From contig JAXLTI010000005.1 of assembly GCA_046330135.1 (NCBI GenBank), positions 124,001-188,000 of the forward strand: a stretch of DNA of 64,000 bases, given 5' to 3'. Shown here one piece after another: positions 43,453-52,427 of the stretch. The first letter of the stretch is position 1. Each line of letters starts with the position of its first letter. Made by a program: the position numbers and the translations under genes. This stretch comes from CAYYFX01 sp046330135 (GTDB lineage: Bacteria; ARS69). The notes beneath the pieces are model-generated. The model saw only the letters and a list, made by a program, of their open reading frames with translations. It did no database searches and had not been told where the DNA came from.

Positions 43453-44163
43453 GTGCCCTTCCCGCTGTCGCTTCGACCCCGCCTCGCCGTCCCGCTCGGG
43501 GTCGCTTGCGCGCTGTTGGGCACCGGGACCGCGCTCCGGGCCGTCCCGCCGCCCGTGGAGCACTCCGCCACCGCGTTTCGCATGGGGCAGCTCCACTACG
43601 GCGGGGGGGGCGACTGGTACGGAGACCAGACCTCCCTTCCGAACCTCGCGCGCGAGCTGCACGACCGCTTCGGGATGGAGGTCGATCCGGACGTGGCCCA
43701 TCCCGCCCCGCTGGACGACGGGTTGTTCGCGTGCCCACTCATGTTCATGGCGGGGCACGGCAACGTCCGCTTCTCCGATGAAGAGGTGGAGCGGATGCGC
43801 TGGTACCTCTCGCACGGCGGCTTCCTGTGGGCGGACGACGACTACGGGATGGACACGTCCTTCCGGCGCGAGATGCGGAGGGTCTTTCCCGAGGACGAGC
43901 TCGTCGAGGTCCCGTACGATCACGACCTCTATCACGCGGTGTACGACTTTCCGAAGGGCTTGCCGAAAGTCCACGAGCACGACGGCGGCGCTCCCAAGGG
44001 CTTGGCGATCTTCCACGACGGCCGCATGGTGGTGTTCTACACGTTCGACACCGACATCGGGGACGGCCTCGAGAATGCCGACGTTCACGGTGATCCCCCC
44101 GAGAAGCGCGAGCAAGCGATGCGCCTGGCGATCAACGTCGTGGCGTACGCGTTGACGCATTGA
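43453..44163 (+). CDS. DUF4159 domain protein, exported
   Basis: A 236-residue protein starting at GTG 43453 with GGAGAG upstream. A hydrophobic N-terminus (LAVPLGVACALLGTGTALRA) precedes the DUF4159 domain: FRMGQLHYGGGGDWYGDQ, CPLMFMAGHGNVRFSDEEVE and LSHGGFLWADDDYGMDTSF. The domain resembles an amidotransferase-like fold without its Cys nucleophile. In other bacteria DUF4159 proteins accompany MoxR, DUF58 and BatA proteins; here that set is 30 kb away, and DUF4175 follows after 20 bases. Confidence 0.88.
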   Translation: MPFPLSLRPRLAVPLGVACALLGTGTALRAVPPPVEHSATAFRMGQLHYGGGGDWYGDQTSLPNLARELHDRFGMEVDPDVAHPAPLDDGLFACPLMFMAGHGNVRFSDEEVERMRWYLSHGGFLWADDDYGMDTSFRREMRRVFPEDELVEVPYDHDLYHAVYDFPKGLPKVHEHDGGAPKGLAIFHDGRMVVFYTFDTDIGDGLENADVHGDPPEKREQAMRLAINVVAYALTH

Positions 44164-44182
44164 CGAGAGAGGTCGGGCGAGC

Positions 44183-47100
44183 ATGACGGAATCCGGGCGG
44201 AGGCTGCGGGACGCGGCGCGGCGGTTCGGGCGGCACGAGACGCGCCGCCGGATCGCTGCGGCGGCGCTGCGCGGAGCGGCCGGCTCGCTCGTGATCCTCG
44301 CGGCACTCGCCCTCGCCGACCGCTTCGTCCCGCTGGATCAGGCCACCACGCAATGGCCGGCGGCGCTCGCCGCGCTCGGCTTCGCGTGCGCGCTGGCCCT
44401 GCCCGTGGCCGCGGCCCTTCGGGCGTGGTGGCGGCGGCGTCCGGCGATCCGGGACCTCGAGGAGTCCGCGCGGCGCACCGAGGCGCAGTCCGAAGCGCTG
44501 CGCGAGCGCTTGGTCCCCGCGCTCCAGGTCCTGCGCACGCGCTCCGACGCGCGCACGGGCTACTCCGACGCGCTCGTGGACGCGTTCGTGGACGTCGCCG
44601 CGAAGGACGTCGAGGCGGTCCGGCCGGAGACCTTCCCCTACAACGCCACGCTCCGCCGCTCCGCGCGCGACGCCGGCCTCGCGTTGGCGCTCATGGGCGC
44701 GGTGTTCGTCGTGCTCGGGCCGGTTCGCGCCGGGCACGCGCTCGTCGACGTCGCCACGGCGCTCGCGCGGATCGCTCCGCGCTCGCGTCCGGAGTTCGCG
44801 GTGCGTCCGGGCGACGTGTCCGTGCCGCGCGGGACGTCGGTGCGCCTCGCCGCCGACGTGCGCCACGCGGTCGTGGTGCGCGGCCGGGCGACCGGCGCCT
44901 TCGAGTGGCGCGCGGACGAGAACGCGTCCTGGCAGACCGTCGAGCTGCGCGGCGGCGCCGCCGCGGGCGACGACAAGGCGCCGGCCGCCCGCTTCGAGCA
45001 CGAGTTCCGCGACGTCCACGAGTCCTTCCACTACCGGTTCCGCCATGCGGGCGCCACGTCGAAGGAGTTCGCGGTGAAGGCCGTCACCGCGCCGAGCCTC
45101 GCGATCGAGGAAGTGCGCTACCGCTACCCGGCGTACACGGGCCTCGAGGAGCGCGTCGTCAAGGACGGCAGCGGCGACCTGGCCGCGGTGCGCGGAACCG
45201 TCGCGCGCGTGCTGGCGCGCTCCACGAACGACGCGCGCACCGGCACGGTCCGCTTCGGCGACGGCACGGAGCGGAGGCTGGAAGTGGATCCGGACGGGCG
45301 CGTGCGCGCGGACGTGGAGCTCGCGAAGGACGGGACCTACACGATGCGCGTGGAGGACGTGCTCGGCCTCGTGAACCCGGATCCGCTCGAGTACCGGATC
45401 CGCGCGCTCCCGGACGAGGCGCCGTTCATCCGCCTGCTCGCTCCCGGCGAGGACCGCGACATCGACGAGGGCATGAAGGTGGATCTGCGCTTCTCCGCGC
45501 TGGACGACTACGGCCTCGGCCCGGTCACGCTCGTCTGGCGCGTGAGCCGCCGTCCGGGCAAGACGGATCAGGCGGTGCTCGCTACGCCGCAGGGGATCCG
45601 CACCGAGCTCGAGGACCACTGGGAGTGGGACCTCGCGAAGCTCGATCTGTTGCCGGGCGACACGGTCACCTATCACCTCGAGGTGCGGGACAACAACACC
45701 ATGGACGGTCCGTCCACGGGACGGACCCGCGACTACACGCTGCGGTTCCCCACGCTCGGCGAAGTGTTCGCGCAGATCGACGAGCACCACGAGACGTCGA
45801 TCGAGGACCTCGGCAAGGTGGTGGACGAGGCGAAGAAGGTCGAGACCAAGATCGGCGACGTCTCGCGCGAGATGCTGAAGCGCGGCGAGTCCTCGTGGGA
45901 GAACAAGCAGGAGATGGAGCGCGCGCTGCAGGCGCAGGAAGCGCTCGGGGAGAAGCTGCGGGCCACGCGCGAGCAGATCGAGCAGAACATGCAGCAGCTC
46001 TCGCAGAGCCAGCTGGCCACGCTCGACGCGGTCGAGAAGATGGACAAGATCCGCGAGCTCCTGGACCAGGTGGCCACGCAGGAGATGAAGGACGCGCTCG
46101 AGAAGCTGCGCAAGGCGCTCGAGGAGGCGGAGCCGCAGCACCAGCAGCAGGACCTCGCGGACTTCAAGGAAGCGCAGGACGAGCTGATGAAGCAGCTCGA
46201 CCGCGTGCTCGAGAATCTCAAGCAGTTCCGCCTGGACGAGCGCCTGAAGGCGGCGGTCCGACGGACGGAGGAGCTCGCGGCGCGGCAGGAGCGCGTGAAC
46301 GACCGGCTCGACGCGAAAGGGAAGGACACGCCGCCGGACGAGAACGGAGAGAAGCAGGGCGAGGATCGGCAGGGCAAGGACTCGCAGGCCAAGGACTCGC
46401 AGGCCAAGGACTCGCAGCAGGCCAAGAACGACTCGACGCAGGTGAAGGACGACTCCACGCAGGGCAAGGACGCCGACGGCAAGGACGTGAAGGGCGAAGA
46501 CGAGAAGGGGAAGGACGCGGCGAAGGACGAGAAGGCGTCGGACGGCCTGGCCAAGGACGACGAGTCCGCGGACGGCAAGAAGGACGCCAAGGACGAGAAG
46601 AAGGACCTCGGACGGATGGCGGGGGAGGAGAAGTCGCTCGCGAACGAGACGCGCGACCTCGAGAAGGAGATCAAGGAGATCGCAGAGGCGACGAAGGAGC
46701 TGCGCGAGCGTCGCGATGCGGACACCATGTCGCGCCTCTCCGACAAGATGCACGACGCGCAGATCCCGCAGAAGATGGACGGCATGTCCAAGAGCCTGCA
46801 GAGCGGAGACCAGGGTCAGGCGAGCGAGCAGGGCGAGAAGGCCCTCACGGAGCTGGAGAGCCTGCTCTCCCAGCTGTCCGACGCGCAGAGCGGCATGCAG
46901 ATGCACGTGATCCAGGTGAGCCAGGCGGCGATCAACCGCGCGGTGCGGGACCTGCTGTCGCTGAGCACGGACCAGGAGTCGCTGTCCGGCGACCTCGCCG
47001 GCATCCCCGGGAACTCGTCGTCGGCCACGCGCGAGTTCGCCGACGAGCAGCAGCTCCTGCTGCGCGGCGGGGAGCGCGTGCGCAACATGCTGCAGGAGGT

Positions 47101-47866
47101 CGCGAAGGACACGCCGCTCATGGACTCGAAGGTGGGCCGCGGCCTGGACGCCGGCCTCCGGTCCATGCACGATGTGGCCGACGGCCTCGAGACCGGCGCG
47201 GTGCACACCGCGCGCGACCAGAGCGGCGACGCCGTGGAGCAGCTGAACGGCGTGGTGATCACGCTGCTGGAGACGGCGAAGTCGATGTCGTCGTGCTCGT
47301 CGGGCATGCCGATGTCGAGCCTGATGCAGCAGCTGCAGGAGATGTCGGGGAACCAGCAGAAGCTCAACGACGCGCTCAAGCAGCTCCGCGAGCAGGGCGG
47401 CGGGGACCACCGCCTGCAGGCGCAGCTGCAGCGGCTGGGCGAGCAGCAGCGGCAGCTCCAGGAGCAGCTGCAGCAGCTCCTCGACCAGACGGGCCAGGGC
47501 AAGGGGCTCCTCGGCCGCCTCGACGAGGTCTCGAAGAAGCTGGACGAGGTGGCGAAGCAGCTCGCCCAGGGCAAGGTCGACGATCAGACGATGCGCGACC
47601 AGGAGTGGGCGCTCACGCGCCTGCTGGACTCGCAGCGCTCGATGCGCGAGCGCGACCTCGGTCGCCAGCGGAGCTCGCGGCCGGGCGAGGATCTGTCCGG
47701 GGCGCCGCCGGCGCCGCTGGCCGGCGGCACGGAGAAGACGGACCGCGACCTTCGCGAGGATCTGTTGAAGGCCCTGGAGCGGCGCTATCCGCCGAAGTAC
47801 GAGGATCTCATCCGCCGCTACTTCCGCGAGCTCTCGCGCGAGGCGCCCAACCCCGACTTGCCGTGA
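44183..47866 (+). CDS. DUF4175-family membrane protein with long coiled coil
   Basis: A 1227-residue protein. Two membrane segments near the N-terminus (LVILAALALADRFV and WPAALAALGFACALALPVAA) and a third at about 165-190 (LALALMGAVFVVLGPVRAG) are followed by Ig-like strands (VRYRYPAYTGLEERVV). From about residue 530 to the end it is coiled coil rich in Lys, Glu, Gln and Asp. A low-complexity Lys-Asp region near 700-810 has a 15-base tandem repeat encoding AKDSQ. The family is envelope-associated and of unknown function. Its stop overlaps the next start. Confidence 0.85.
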   Translation: MTESGRRLRDAARRFGRHETRRRIAAAALRGAAGSLVILAALALADRFVPLDQATTQWPAALAALGFACALALPVAAALRAWWRRRPAIRDLEESARRTEAQSEALRERLVPALQVLRTRSDARTGYSDALVDAFVDVAAKDVEAVRPETFPYNATLRRSARDAGLALALMGAVFVVLGPVRAGHALVDVATALARIAPRSRPEFAVRPGDVSVPRGTSVRLAADVRHAVVVRGRATGAFEWRADENASWQTVELRGGAAAGDDKAPAARFEHEFRDVHESFHYRFRHAGATSKEFAVKAVTAPSLAIEEVRYRYPAYTGLEERVVKDGSGDLAAVRGTVARVLARSTNDARTGTVRFGDGTERRLEVDPDGRVRADVELAKDGTYTMRVEDVLGLVNPDPLEYRIRALPDEAPFIRLLAPGEDRDIDEGMKVDLRFSALDDYGLGPVTLVWRVSRRPGKTDQAVLATPQGIRTELEDHWEWDLAKLDLLPGDTVTYHLEVRDNNTMDGPSTGRTRDYTLRFPTLGEVFAQIDEHHETSIEDLGKVVDEAKKVETKIGDVSREMLKRGESSWENKQEMERALQAQEALGEKLRATREQIEQNMQQLSQSQLATLDAVEKMDKIRELLDQVATQEMKDALEKLRKALEEAEPQHQQQDLADFKEAQDELMKQLDRVLENLKQFRLDERLKAAVRRTEELAARQERVNDRLDAKGKDTPPDENGEKQGEDRQGKDSQAKDSQAKDSQQAKNDSTQVKDDSTQGKDADGKDVKGEDEKGKDAAKDEKASDGLAKDDESADGKKDAKDEKKDLGRMAGEEKSLANETRDLEKEIKEIAEATKELRERRDADTMSRLSDKMHDAQIPQKMDGMSKSLQSGDQGQASEQGEKALTELESLLSQLSDAQSGMQMHVIQVSQAAINRAVRDLLSLSTDQESLSGDLAGIPGNSSSATREFADEQQLLLRGGERVRNMLQEVAKDTPLMDSKVGRGLDAGLRSMHDVADGLETGAVHTARDQSGDAVEQLNGVVITLLETAKSMSSCSSGMPMSSLMQQLQEMSGNQQKLNDALKQLREQGGGDHRLQAQLQRLGEQQRQLQEQLQQLLDQTGQGKGLLGRLDEVSKKLDEVAKQLAQGKVDDQTMRDQEWALTRLLDSQRSMRERDLGRQRSSRPGEDLSGAPPAPLAGGTEKTDRDLREDLLKALERRYPPKYEDLIRRYFRELSREAPNPDLP
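46373..46417 (+). repeat. 15-base tandem repeat, three units, inside the DUF4175 gene
   Basis: Units at 46373, 46388 and 46403 read GGCAAGGACTCGCAG (first) and GCCAAGGACTCGCAG (others) and encode (G/A)KDSQ. In-frame length variation would change the linker length without breaking the gene. Confidence 0.9.
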
Positions 47867-50589
47867 GCGCCACGCCCGCAGGCTTCTCCCGCACGAGCCC
47901 TTTCGGGTCCCCGACGGTAGGCGTCGGGCTGGGCGTCTTCGTCGTGGCGTTCCTCGGGTATCTGCGAACGCTCTGTCCCACCGTCGCCACCGGCGACTCG
48001 GGCGAGCTGGCCACGGCGGCCGCGCGGCTCGGCATCGCGCATCCTCCCGGCTATCCGCTCTGGACCGTTCTCGGCCGCGTCGCCACGATCCTCGCTCCCG
48101 TGAAGCCCGTCGTGGCGCTGAACGCGTTGTCCGCGGCATGCGCGGCGGCGGCCGCGGGCATCGCCGCGGTCCTCCTGCACCGCGTCACCGGCCGCGCGCT
48201 CGTGTCCGCGGGCGTGGCGCTCGCCTTCGCGTTCAGTCGCGCGGTGTGGGACACGGCCCTGGTCACCGAGGTGTACGCGCTGAACCTGCTCCTGACGGTC
48301 GCGGCGCTGGCCGCCGCCGTCCACGCGCGCTCGAGGAACCCCGCGTTCTTCACGCTCTCCGCATTCCTCGTGGGCCTCGGGACCGGCAACCACCCGTTCG
48401 CTCTTCTCGCCGCGCCGCCGCTCGCGCTCGCCGCGCTCTGGCCCGGCGAGGGAGCGGCCGGCCGGCGTCGCGTGCCGGCGCTCCTCGGCGCGTTTCTCCT
48501 GGGCCTGAGCGTGTACCTGTATCTGCCGGTGCGCTGGAGCGCGCACCCCGACATCAACTGGGGCGGCATCCGCGCGCTCGGCGATCTCGTGGACCACGTC
48601 CTCCGCACGCAGTACGGCGGGCTCGGCGAGGCCGCGGCGCACACGTCGCTCGCGCTGCGCTTGCGCGTGTTCGCGGGCGTGGCCGGCCGGAGCGTGCCGG
48701 CCGCGTTCGCGCTCGCGGCGCTGGCGGGGGCCGTGCTGCTGCTCCGGCGGCCCCCGCTCGCGACGAGCGCGCTGCTGCCGCTCTTCTTCCTCGTCGCCGG
48801 TCCGGCGACGGCCGCCGCAATCCGCTACGAGGACACGTTCCTCGATCGATCGGTCGCGACGCCGTTCTTCCTGCCGGCGGTGCTCTCGCTGTATCTCCTG
48901 GCCGGAATCGCGATCGCCGCACTCGACGATCTCGTGAGGAGCCGCCTCGGCGATCAACCACGTGCGGCCGTGTTCTTCTCGGGCACGATCGCGTTCCTGC
49001 CGGCGCTCTTCGTGGCGTCCTCGAACGTGGCGTCCTGCGATCGGCGCCACTCCACGCTCGCGCGCGAGTACGGCACGCGGATCCTCGAGTCCCTGCCGCA
49101 CGGCTCACGCCTGTTCGTGGAGGGCGACAACGAGCTGTTCGCGCTCCTGTACCTGCAGCGCGTGGAGCACGTCCGCCCCGACGTGCTGCTGGCCGATCGC
49201 ACGCTCAACCTCATCGTGGAGTCCTACGGCGAGGACTTCCCGGTGATGAGTCGCATCGCGCGGCGGGACGCCGCCGTGCCGCGCGAGGTCGAGATCGCCT
49301 TCGCGGAGAAGGACCGCCCGATCTTCTACGCGGAGGAGGTGGACCTCTCGCGCTTCGGCGGCTGCCGCCTCGTGCCGGCCGGGTTGGTGCAGCAGCTGCT
49401 CCGGCCGGGGGAGGCGCCCGCCGCCATTCGCTACGAGCCCGCGCCCTTCGCGGCGAGCGACCCCGAGGACTACCTCGAGAGCCACCTCGCGGGCGTCGCG
49501 CTCTACCGGGAGGCCACGTGGCTGGAGTCCTCCGGGCGCGCCGACGATGCGCGGGATCGCTACGCCGAGGCGGCCAAGCGCGCGTGGCGGATCCCCGCGA
49601 TCGTCCGCAACTGCGGGCTCGGCTGGCTCGAGATGGGCGACTTCGCGGAGGCCGAGAAGCTCTTCTTGCGCACGCTCGAGATGGAGCCGCACAACCAGGA
49701 CGCCCTCTACGACGTCGCCGTGCTCTGCTCCTACACGGGCCGCCCGGAGGAGGCGCTCGGCTACTACGCCGTGCTGGACTCGATGAACACGGGCTTCCCG
49801 GAGGTGCCGCTCAACTACGCCACGTCCTTGCTCGCCGCGGGCCGGTTGCCGGAGGCCGGCCAGCAGGTGCAGAAGGCCCTGAAGCTCGCGCCCGACCTCG
49901 AGTCCGCCAAGCATCTCGACGAAGCGATCCGTCGGGGTCTCGCGATCGGCGGCGACGAGGGCGTCCTCGAAGCCAAGCGGTTGGCGGGCTCGCTGACGAT
50001 CGAAGGAACCCTGCAGCTCGCGCAGAGGTACCTGGACCGTGGCGATTGGGAGCACGCCACGTCGCTGTATCGCGAGGCGGCGGCGCAGGCGCCCGATCGA
50101 CCCGGAGCGGAATACGGCCTGGGCTACGGGCTCCTGCGGGTCGGACAGACGCGCGAGGCGGCCGCGGCCTTCCGGAAGCTCCTCACGATCGACCCGAACA
50201 GCGCGGACGGCCGCAACGCCCTGGCCTACGTCTTCGCGGAGACGGGGGACAGCCTGGCGGTCGCCGAACGGCTCGCGAACGAAGCCCTACGACTGAACCC
50301 CGCGCTTGCGGCATACTGGAGGGACACCCTGGGTTGGGTCCGCTACCGCGCCGGGCGACATGGGGACGCGCTGGATGCCCTGCTCGAAGCCGAGCGCGCC
50401 CTGCCCCTGGACGATCTCTCGATGCGTGCCGAGAACCAATACCATCTCGGGAAGGTGATGCTCGCGCTCGGGCGGAAGGACGAGGCGCGGGAGCACTTCC
50501 GCAAGAGCGCGGCTCTGGCGAAGGACGAGACGTGGGTGCCGGATCTCAAGGCCCGCTCCAAGGAGCTGGGCGTGCAGGGGACTTCGTGA
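47863..50589 (+). CDS. DUF2723 (O-mannosyltransferase-like GT-C) membrane protein with C-terminal TPR
   Basis: The GTG start overlaps the previous stop. The 908-residue product opens with the DUF2723 hallmark: a first membrane segment, then the acidic loop TGDSGELATAAARLGIAH and PPGYPLWT, as in TMEM260-type protein O-mannosyltransferases. About ten hydrophobic segments follow to residue 380 or so. Then comes a soluble domain (LPHGSRLFVEGDNELFALLY), and from about 520 a set of TPR helices (AEKLFLRTLEMEPHNQDALY, and so on). It probably transfers a lipid-linked sugar to exported proteins; acceptor and sugar are unknown. Confidence 0.88.
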   Translation: MSATPAGFSRTSPFGSPTVGVGLGVFVVAFLGYLRTLCPTVATGDSGELATAAARLGIAHPPGYPLWTVLGRVATILAPVKPVVALNALSAACAAAAAGIAAVLLHRVTGRALVSAGVALAFAFSRAVWDTALVTEVYALNLLLTVAALAAAVHARSRNPAFFTLSAFLVGLGTGNHPFALLAAPPLALAALWPGEGAAGRRRVPALLGAFLLGLSVYLYLPVRWSAHPDINWGGIRALGDLVDHVLRTQYGGLGEAAAHTSLALRLRVFAGVAGRSVPAAFALAALAGAVLLLRRPPLATSALLPLFFLVAGPATAAAIRYEDTFLDRSVATPFFLPAVLSLYLLAGIAIAALDDLVRSRLGDQPRAAVFFSGTIAFLPALFVASSNVASCDRRHSTLAREYGTRILESLPHGSRLFVEGDNELFALLYLQRVEHVRPDVLLADRTLNLIVESYGEDFPVMSRIARRDAAVPREVEIAFAEKDRPIFYAEEVDLSRFGGCRLVPAGLVQQLLRPGEAPAAIRYEPAPFAASDPEDYLESHLAGVALYREATWLESSGRADDARDRYAEAAKRAWRIPAIVRNCGLGWLEMGDFAEAEKLFLRTLEMEPHNQDALYDVAVLCSYTGRPEEALGYYAVLDSMNTGFPEVPLNYATSLLAAGRLPEAGQQVQKALKLAPDLESAKHLDEAIRRGLAIGGDEGVLEAKRLAGSLTIEGTLQLAQRYLDRGDWEHATSLYREAAAQAPDRPGAEYGLGYGLLRVGQTREAAAAFRKLLTIDPNSADGRNALAYVFAETGDSLAVAERLANEALRLNPALAAYWRDTLGWVRYRAGRHGDALDALLEAERALPLDDLSMRAENQYHLGKVMLALGRKDEAREHFRKSAALAKDETWVPDLKARSKELGVQGTS

Positions 50590-52427
50590 AGAGACTGCTC
50601 GTGATCGTGCCGATCCTCTCGCTGCTCGTGCTGGCGTTCGTCGCGCCGGTGCGCGCGGAGGACCCGGACCCGAACGTGCGCTCGCGGCTCCGCCTGGCCG
50701 AGTCGTACGCCGGGGAGGGGCGCATGGAAGACGCGCTCGGCATCTACCGCGAGCTGCACGACGCGCACCCCGACAACCCGCGCGTCACGAAGGGCCTGAA
50801 GGGCTGCCTCCTCGAGCTGAAGCGCTACGACGAGCTGCTCGGGATTCTGCAGAAGGAGGTCGCGCTCGCACCCGACGACCCGGCGACCCTCGAGGAGTAC
50901 GGAACGGCGGCGGTGCGCAAGGGGGACCGCGCCGCGGCGGCGAAGGCCTGGCTCCACATCCTGGACGTCCAGCAGCGCTCGCGCGGCGCCTTCGGCCTCG
51001 TCACCGACCTCCTGACCCGCAACCGACTCCTCGACGAAGCGGTCGACGTGTACGCGCAGGCGGACTCCCTGTACCCGGGCGAGTTCACGCGGCAGAAGGC
51101 GGCCCTCCACGAGTTGCGCTTCGAGTTCGACGCGGCCACGAAGGAGTACCTCAAGTTCCTCGTCGACTCGCCCACCGCGTTGTCGTGGGTCGAGGGACGG
51201 CTCCTGCGCATCGGGGAGAACGAGCACGGCCTCGACGCCGTCATCCGCCGCGTGGAGGCGGCCGTCCGGGAGACCGAGCCCGCGCCCGCCGCCGGAGCGA
51301 ATCCCCCGCGCCGCTTCCGATCCACGGATCTCGTCCTGCGCAAGCTGCTCGCCGACCTCGCGCTGGAGGCCGGGCGGCACGAGGACGCGCGCGTGCAGTA
51401 CTTCAAGCTCCTCGACGACGACCCGGGGCAGCTGCCGTCGCTCCTCGTCTTCGGCAAGCGCTGCGAGACCGACGGCGCGTGGGACGTCGCCATCAAGGTG
51501 TTCGATCGCATCGTGAAGGACGGCAAGGATGCGCGGGCCGTGCCCGGTGCGCTGTCCGAGATCGCCGACTGCGAGCGCGCGCTGAGTCGCTGGGACGACG
51601 CGCTCGCGGCCTACGCGCGCCTGATCTCCGACTACCCCGAGACGGACTATGCGCTGGACGCGAAGTTCCAGACCGGCGTGATCCTGCGCGACGGCCGCCG
51701 CAAGCCCGTCGAGGCCGAGGCGGTCTTCAAGGAGCTCGTGACGCTGCCGCGGGGACCCTGGCCCGAGGCGGAAGCGCAGTTCCAGGTGGCGGAATGCGCG
51801 CTCTTCGAGGGCGACGTCGTGCGCGCGCGCGGCATCTTCACGGCCATCGGCGCGCACGACTTCTCGGACGCCACGCGCGAGCGCGCCCTCTACGAGGAAG
51901 GGCTGGCGCGGTTCTACGCCGCGGACTTCGACTCCGCGGACGGCCGCTTCAAGGAGGTCGCGCAGAAGTTCCCGCGCGGGGACCACGTGAACGACGCGCT
52001 CGAGATGTCGATCCTCCTGAACACCAACTCCGGGGAGCCCGCGCTGCTCGCGGAGTACGCGAAGGCGGAGCTCGCTCTCCGGACGAAGCGCCCCACCGAG
52101 GCCGTCACCCAGCTCGAAGCGCTCGCCGCGGCGCATCCGGACGCGAAGATCGCCGACGAGACGCTGCTCCTGCTCGGGACCGCGCGACGTCGCGCGGGGG
52201 ATCCTTTGCACGCGATCGACGCGCTCGATCAGGCGGTCCAGCACGCGCAGGTTCCGGATCTCGCCGCGAGTGCGCGTCTGCTCAAGGGCGAGATCCTCGC
52301 CGCCGACCTCCACGACCGCGATCGGGCGCTCGCGGAGTACGAGGAGCTGCTCGTGGCCTATCCGGAGACGCTGGCCGCCGACCGCGCACGCGAGCGGGTC
52401 GCGAAGCTCACGAGGGCCCTGCCGTGA
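50586..52427 (+). CDS. Exported TPR-repeat protein
   Basis: A 613-residue protein with a signal peptide (LLVIVPILSLLVLAFVAPVRA) and tandem helical repeats throughout: EGRMEDALGIYRELHDAHPD, ALSRWDDALAAYARLISDYP and similar. It is therefore a periplasmic scaffold. There are no catalytic motifs. It overlaps the DUF2723 gene at its start and the next gene at its end (both GTGA), so the three are made together. It may organise the envelope complex formed by its neighbours; that role is inferred. Confidence 0.85.
   Translation: MKRLLVIVPILSLLVLAFVAPVRAEDPDPNVRSRLRLAESYAGEGRMEDALGIYRELHDAHPDNPRVTKGLKGCLLELKRYDELLGILQKEVALAPDDPATLEEYGTAAVRKGDRAAAAKAWLHILDVQQRSRGAFGLVTDLLTRNRLLDEAVDVYAQADSLYPGEFTRQKAALHELRFEFDAATKEYLKFLVDSPTALSWVEGRLLRIGENEHGLDAVIRRVEAAVRETEPAPAAGANPPRRFRSTDLVLRKLLADLALEAGRHEDARVQYFKLLDDDPGQLPSLLVFGKRCETDGAWDVAIKVFDRIVKDGKDARAVPGALSEIADCERALSRWDDALAAYARLISDYPETDYALDAKFQTGVILRDGRRKPVEAEAVFKELVTLPRGPWPEAEAQFQVAECALFEGDVVRARGIFTAIGAHDFSDATRERALYEEGLARFYAADFDSADGRFKEVAQKFPRGDHVNDALEMSILLNTNSGEPALLAEYAKAELALRTKRPTEAVTQLEALAAAHPDAKIADETLLLLGTARRRAGDPLHAIDALDQAVQHAQVPDLAASARLLKGEILAADLHDRDRALAEYEELLVAYPETLAADRARERVAKLTRALP

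Noticed and set aside
44132..48139. 1335-codon open frame on the - strand
   Set aside because: Shadow of the DUF4175 gene; Leu/Arg-rich complement of the coiled coil.
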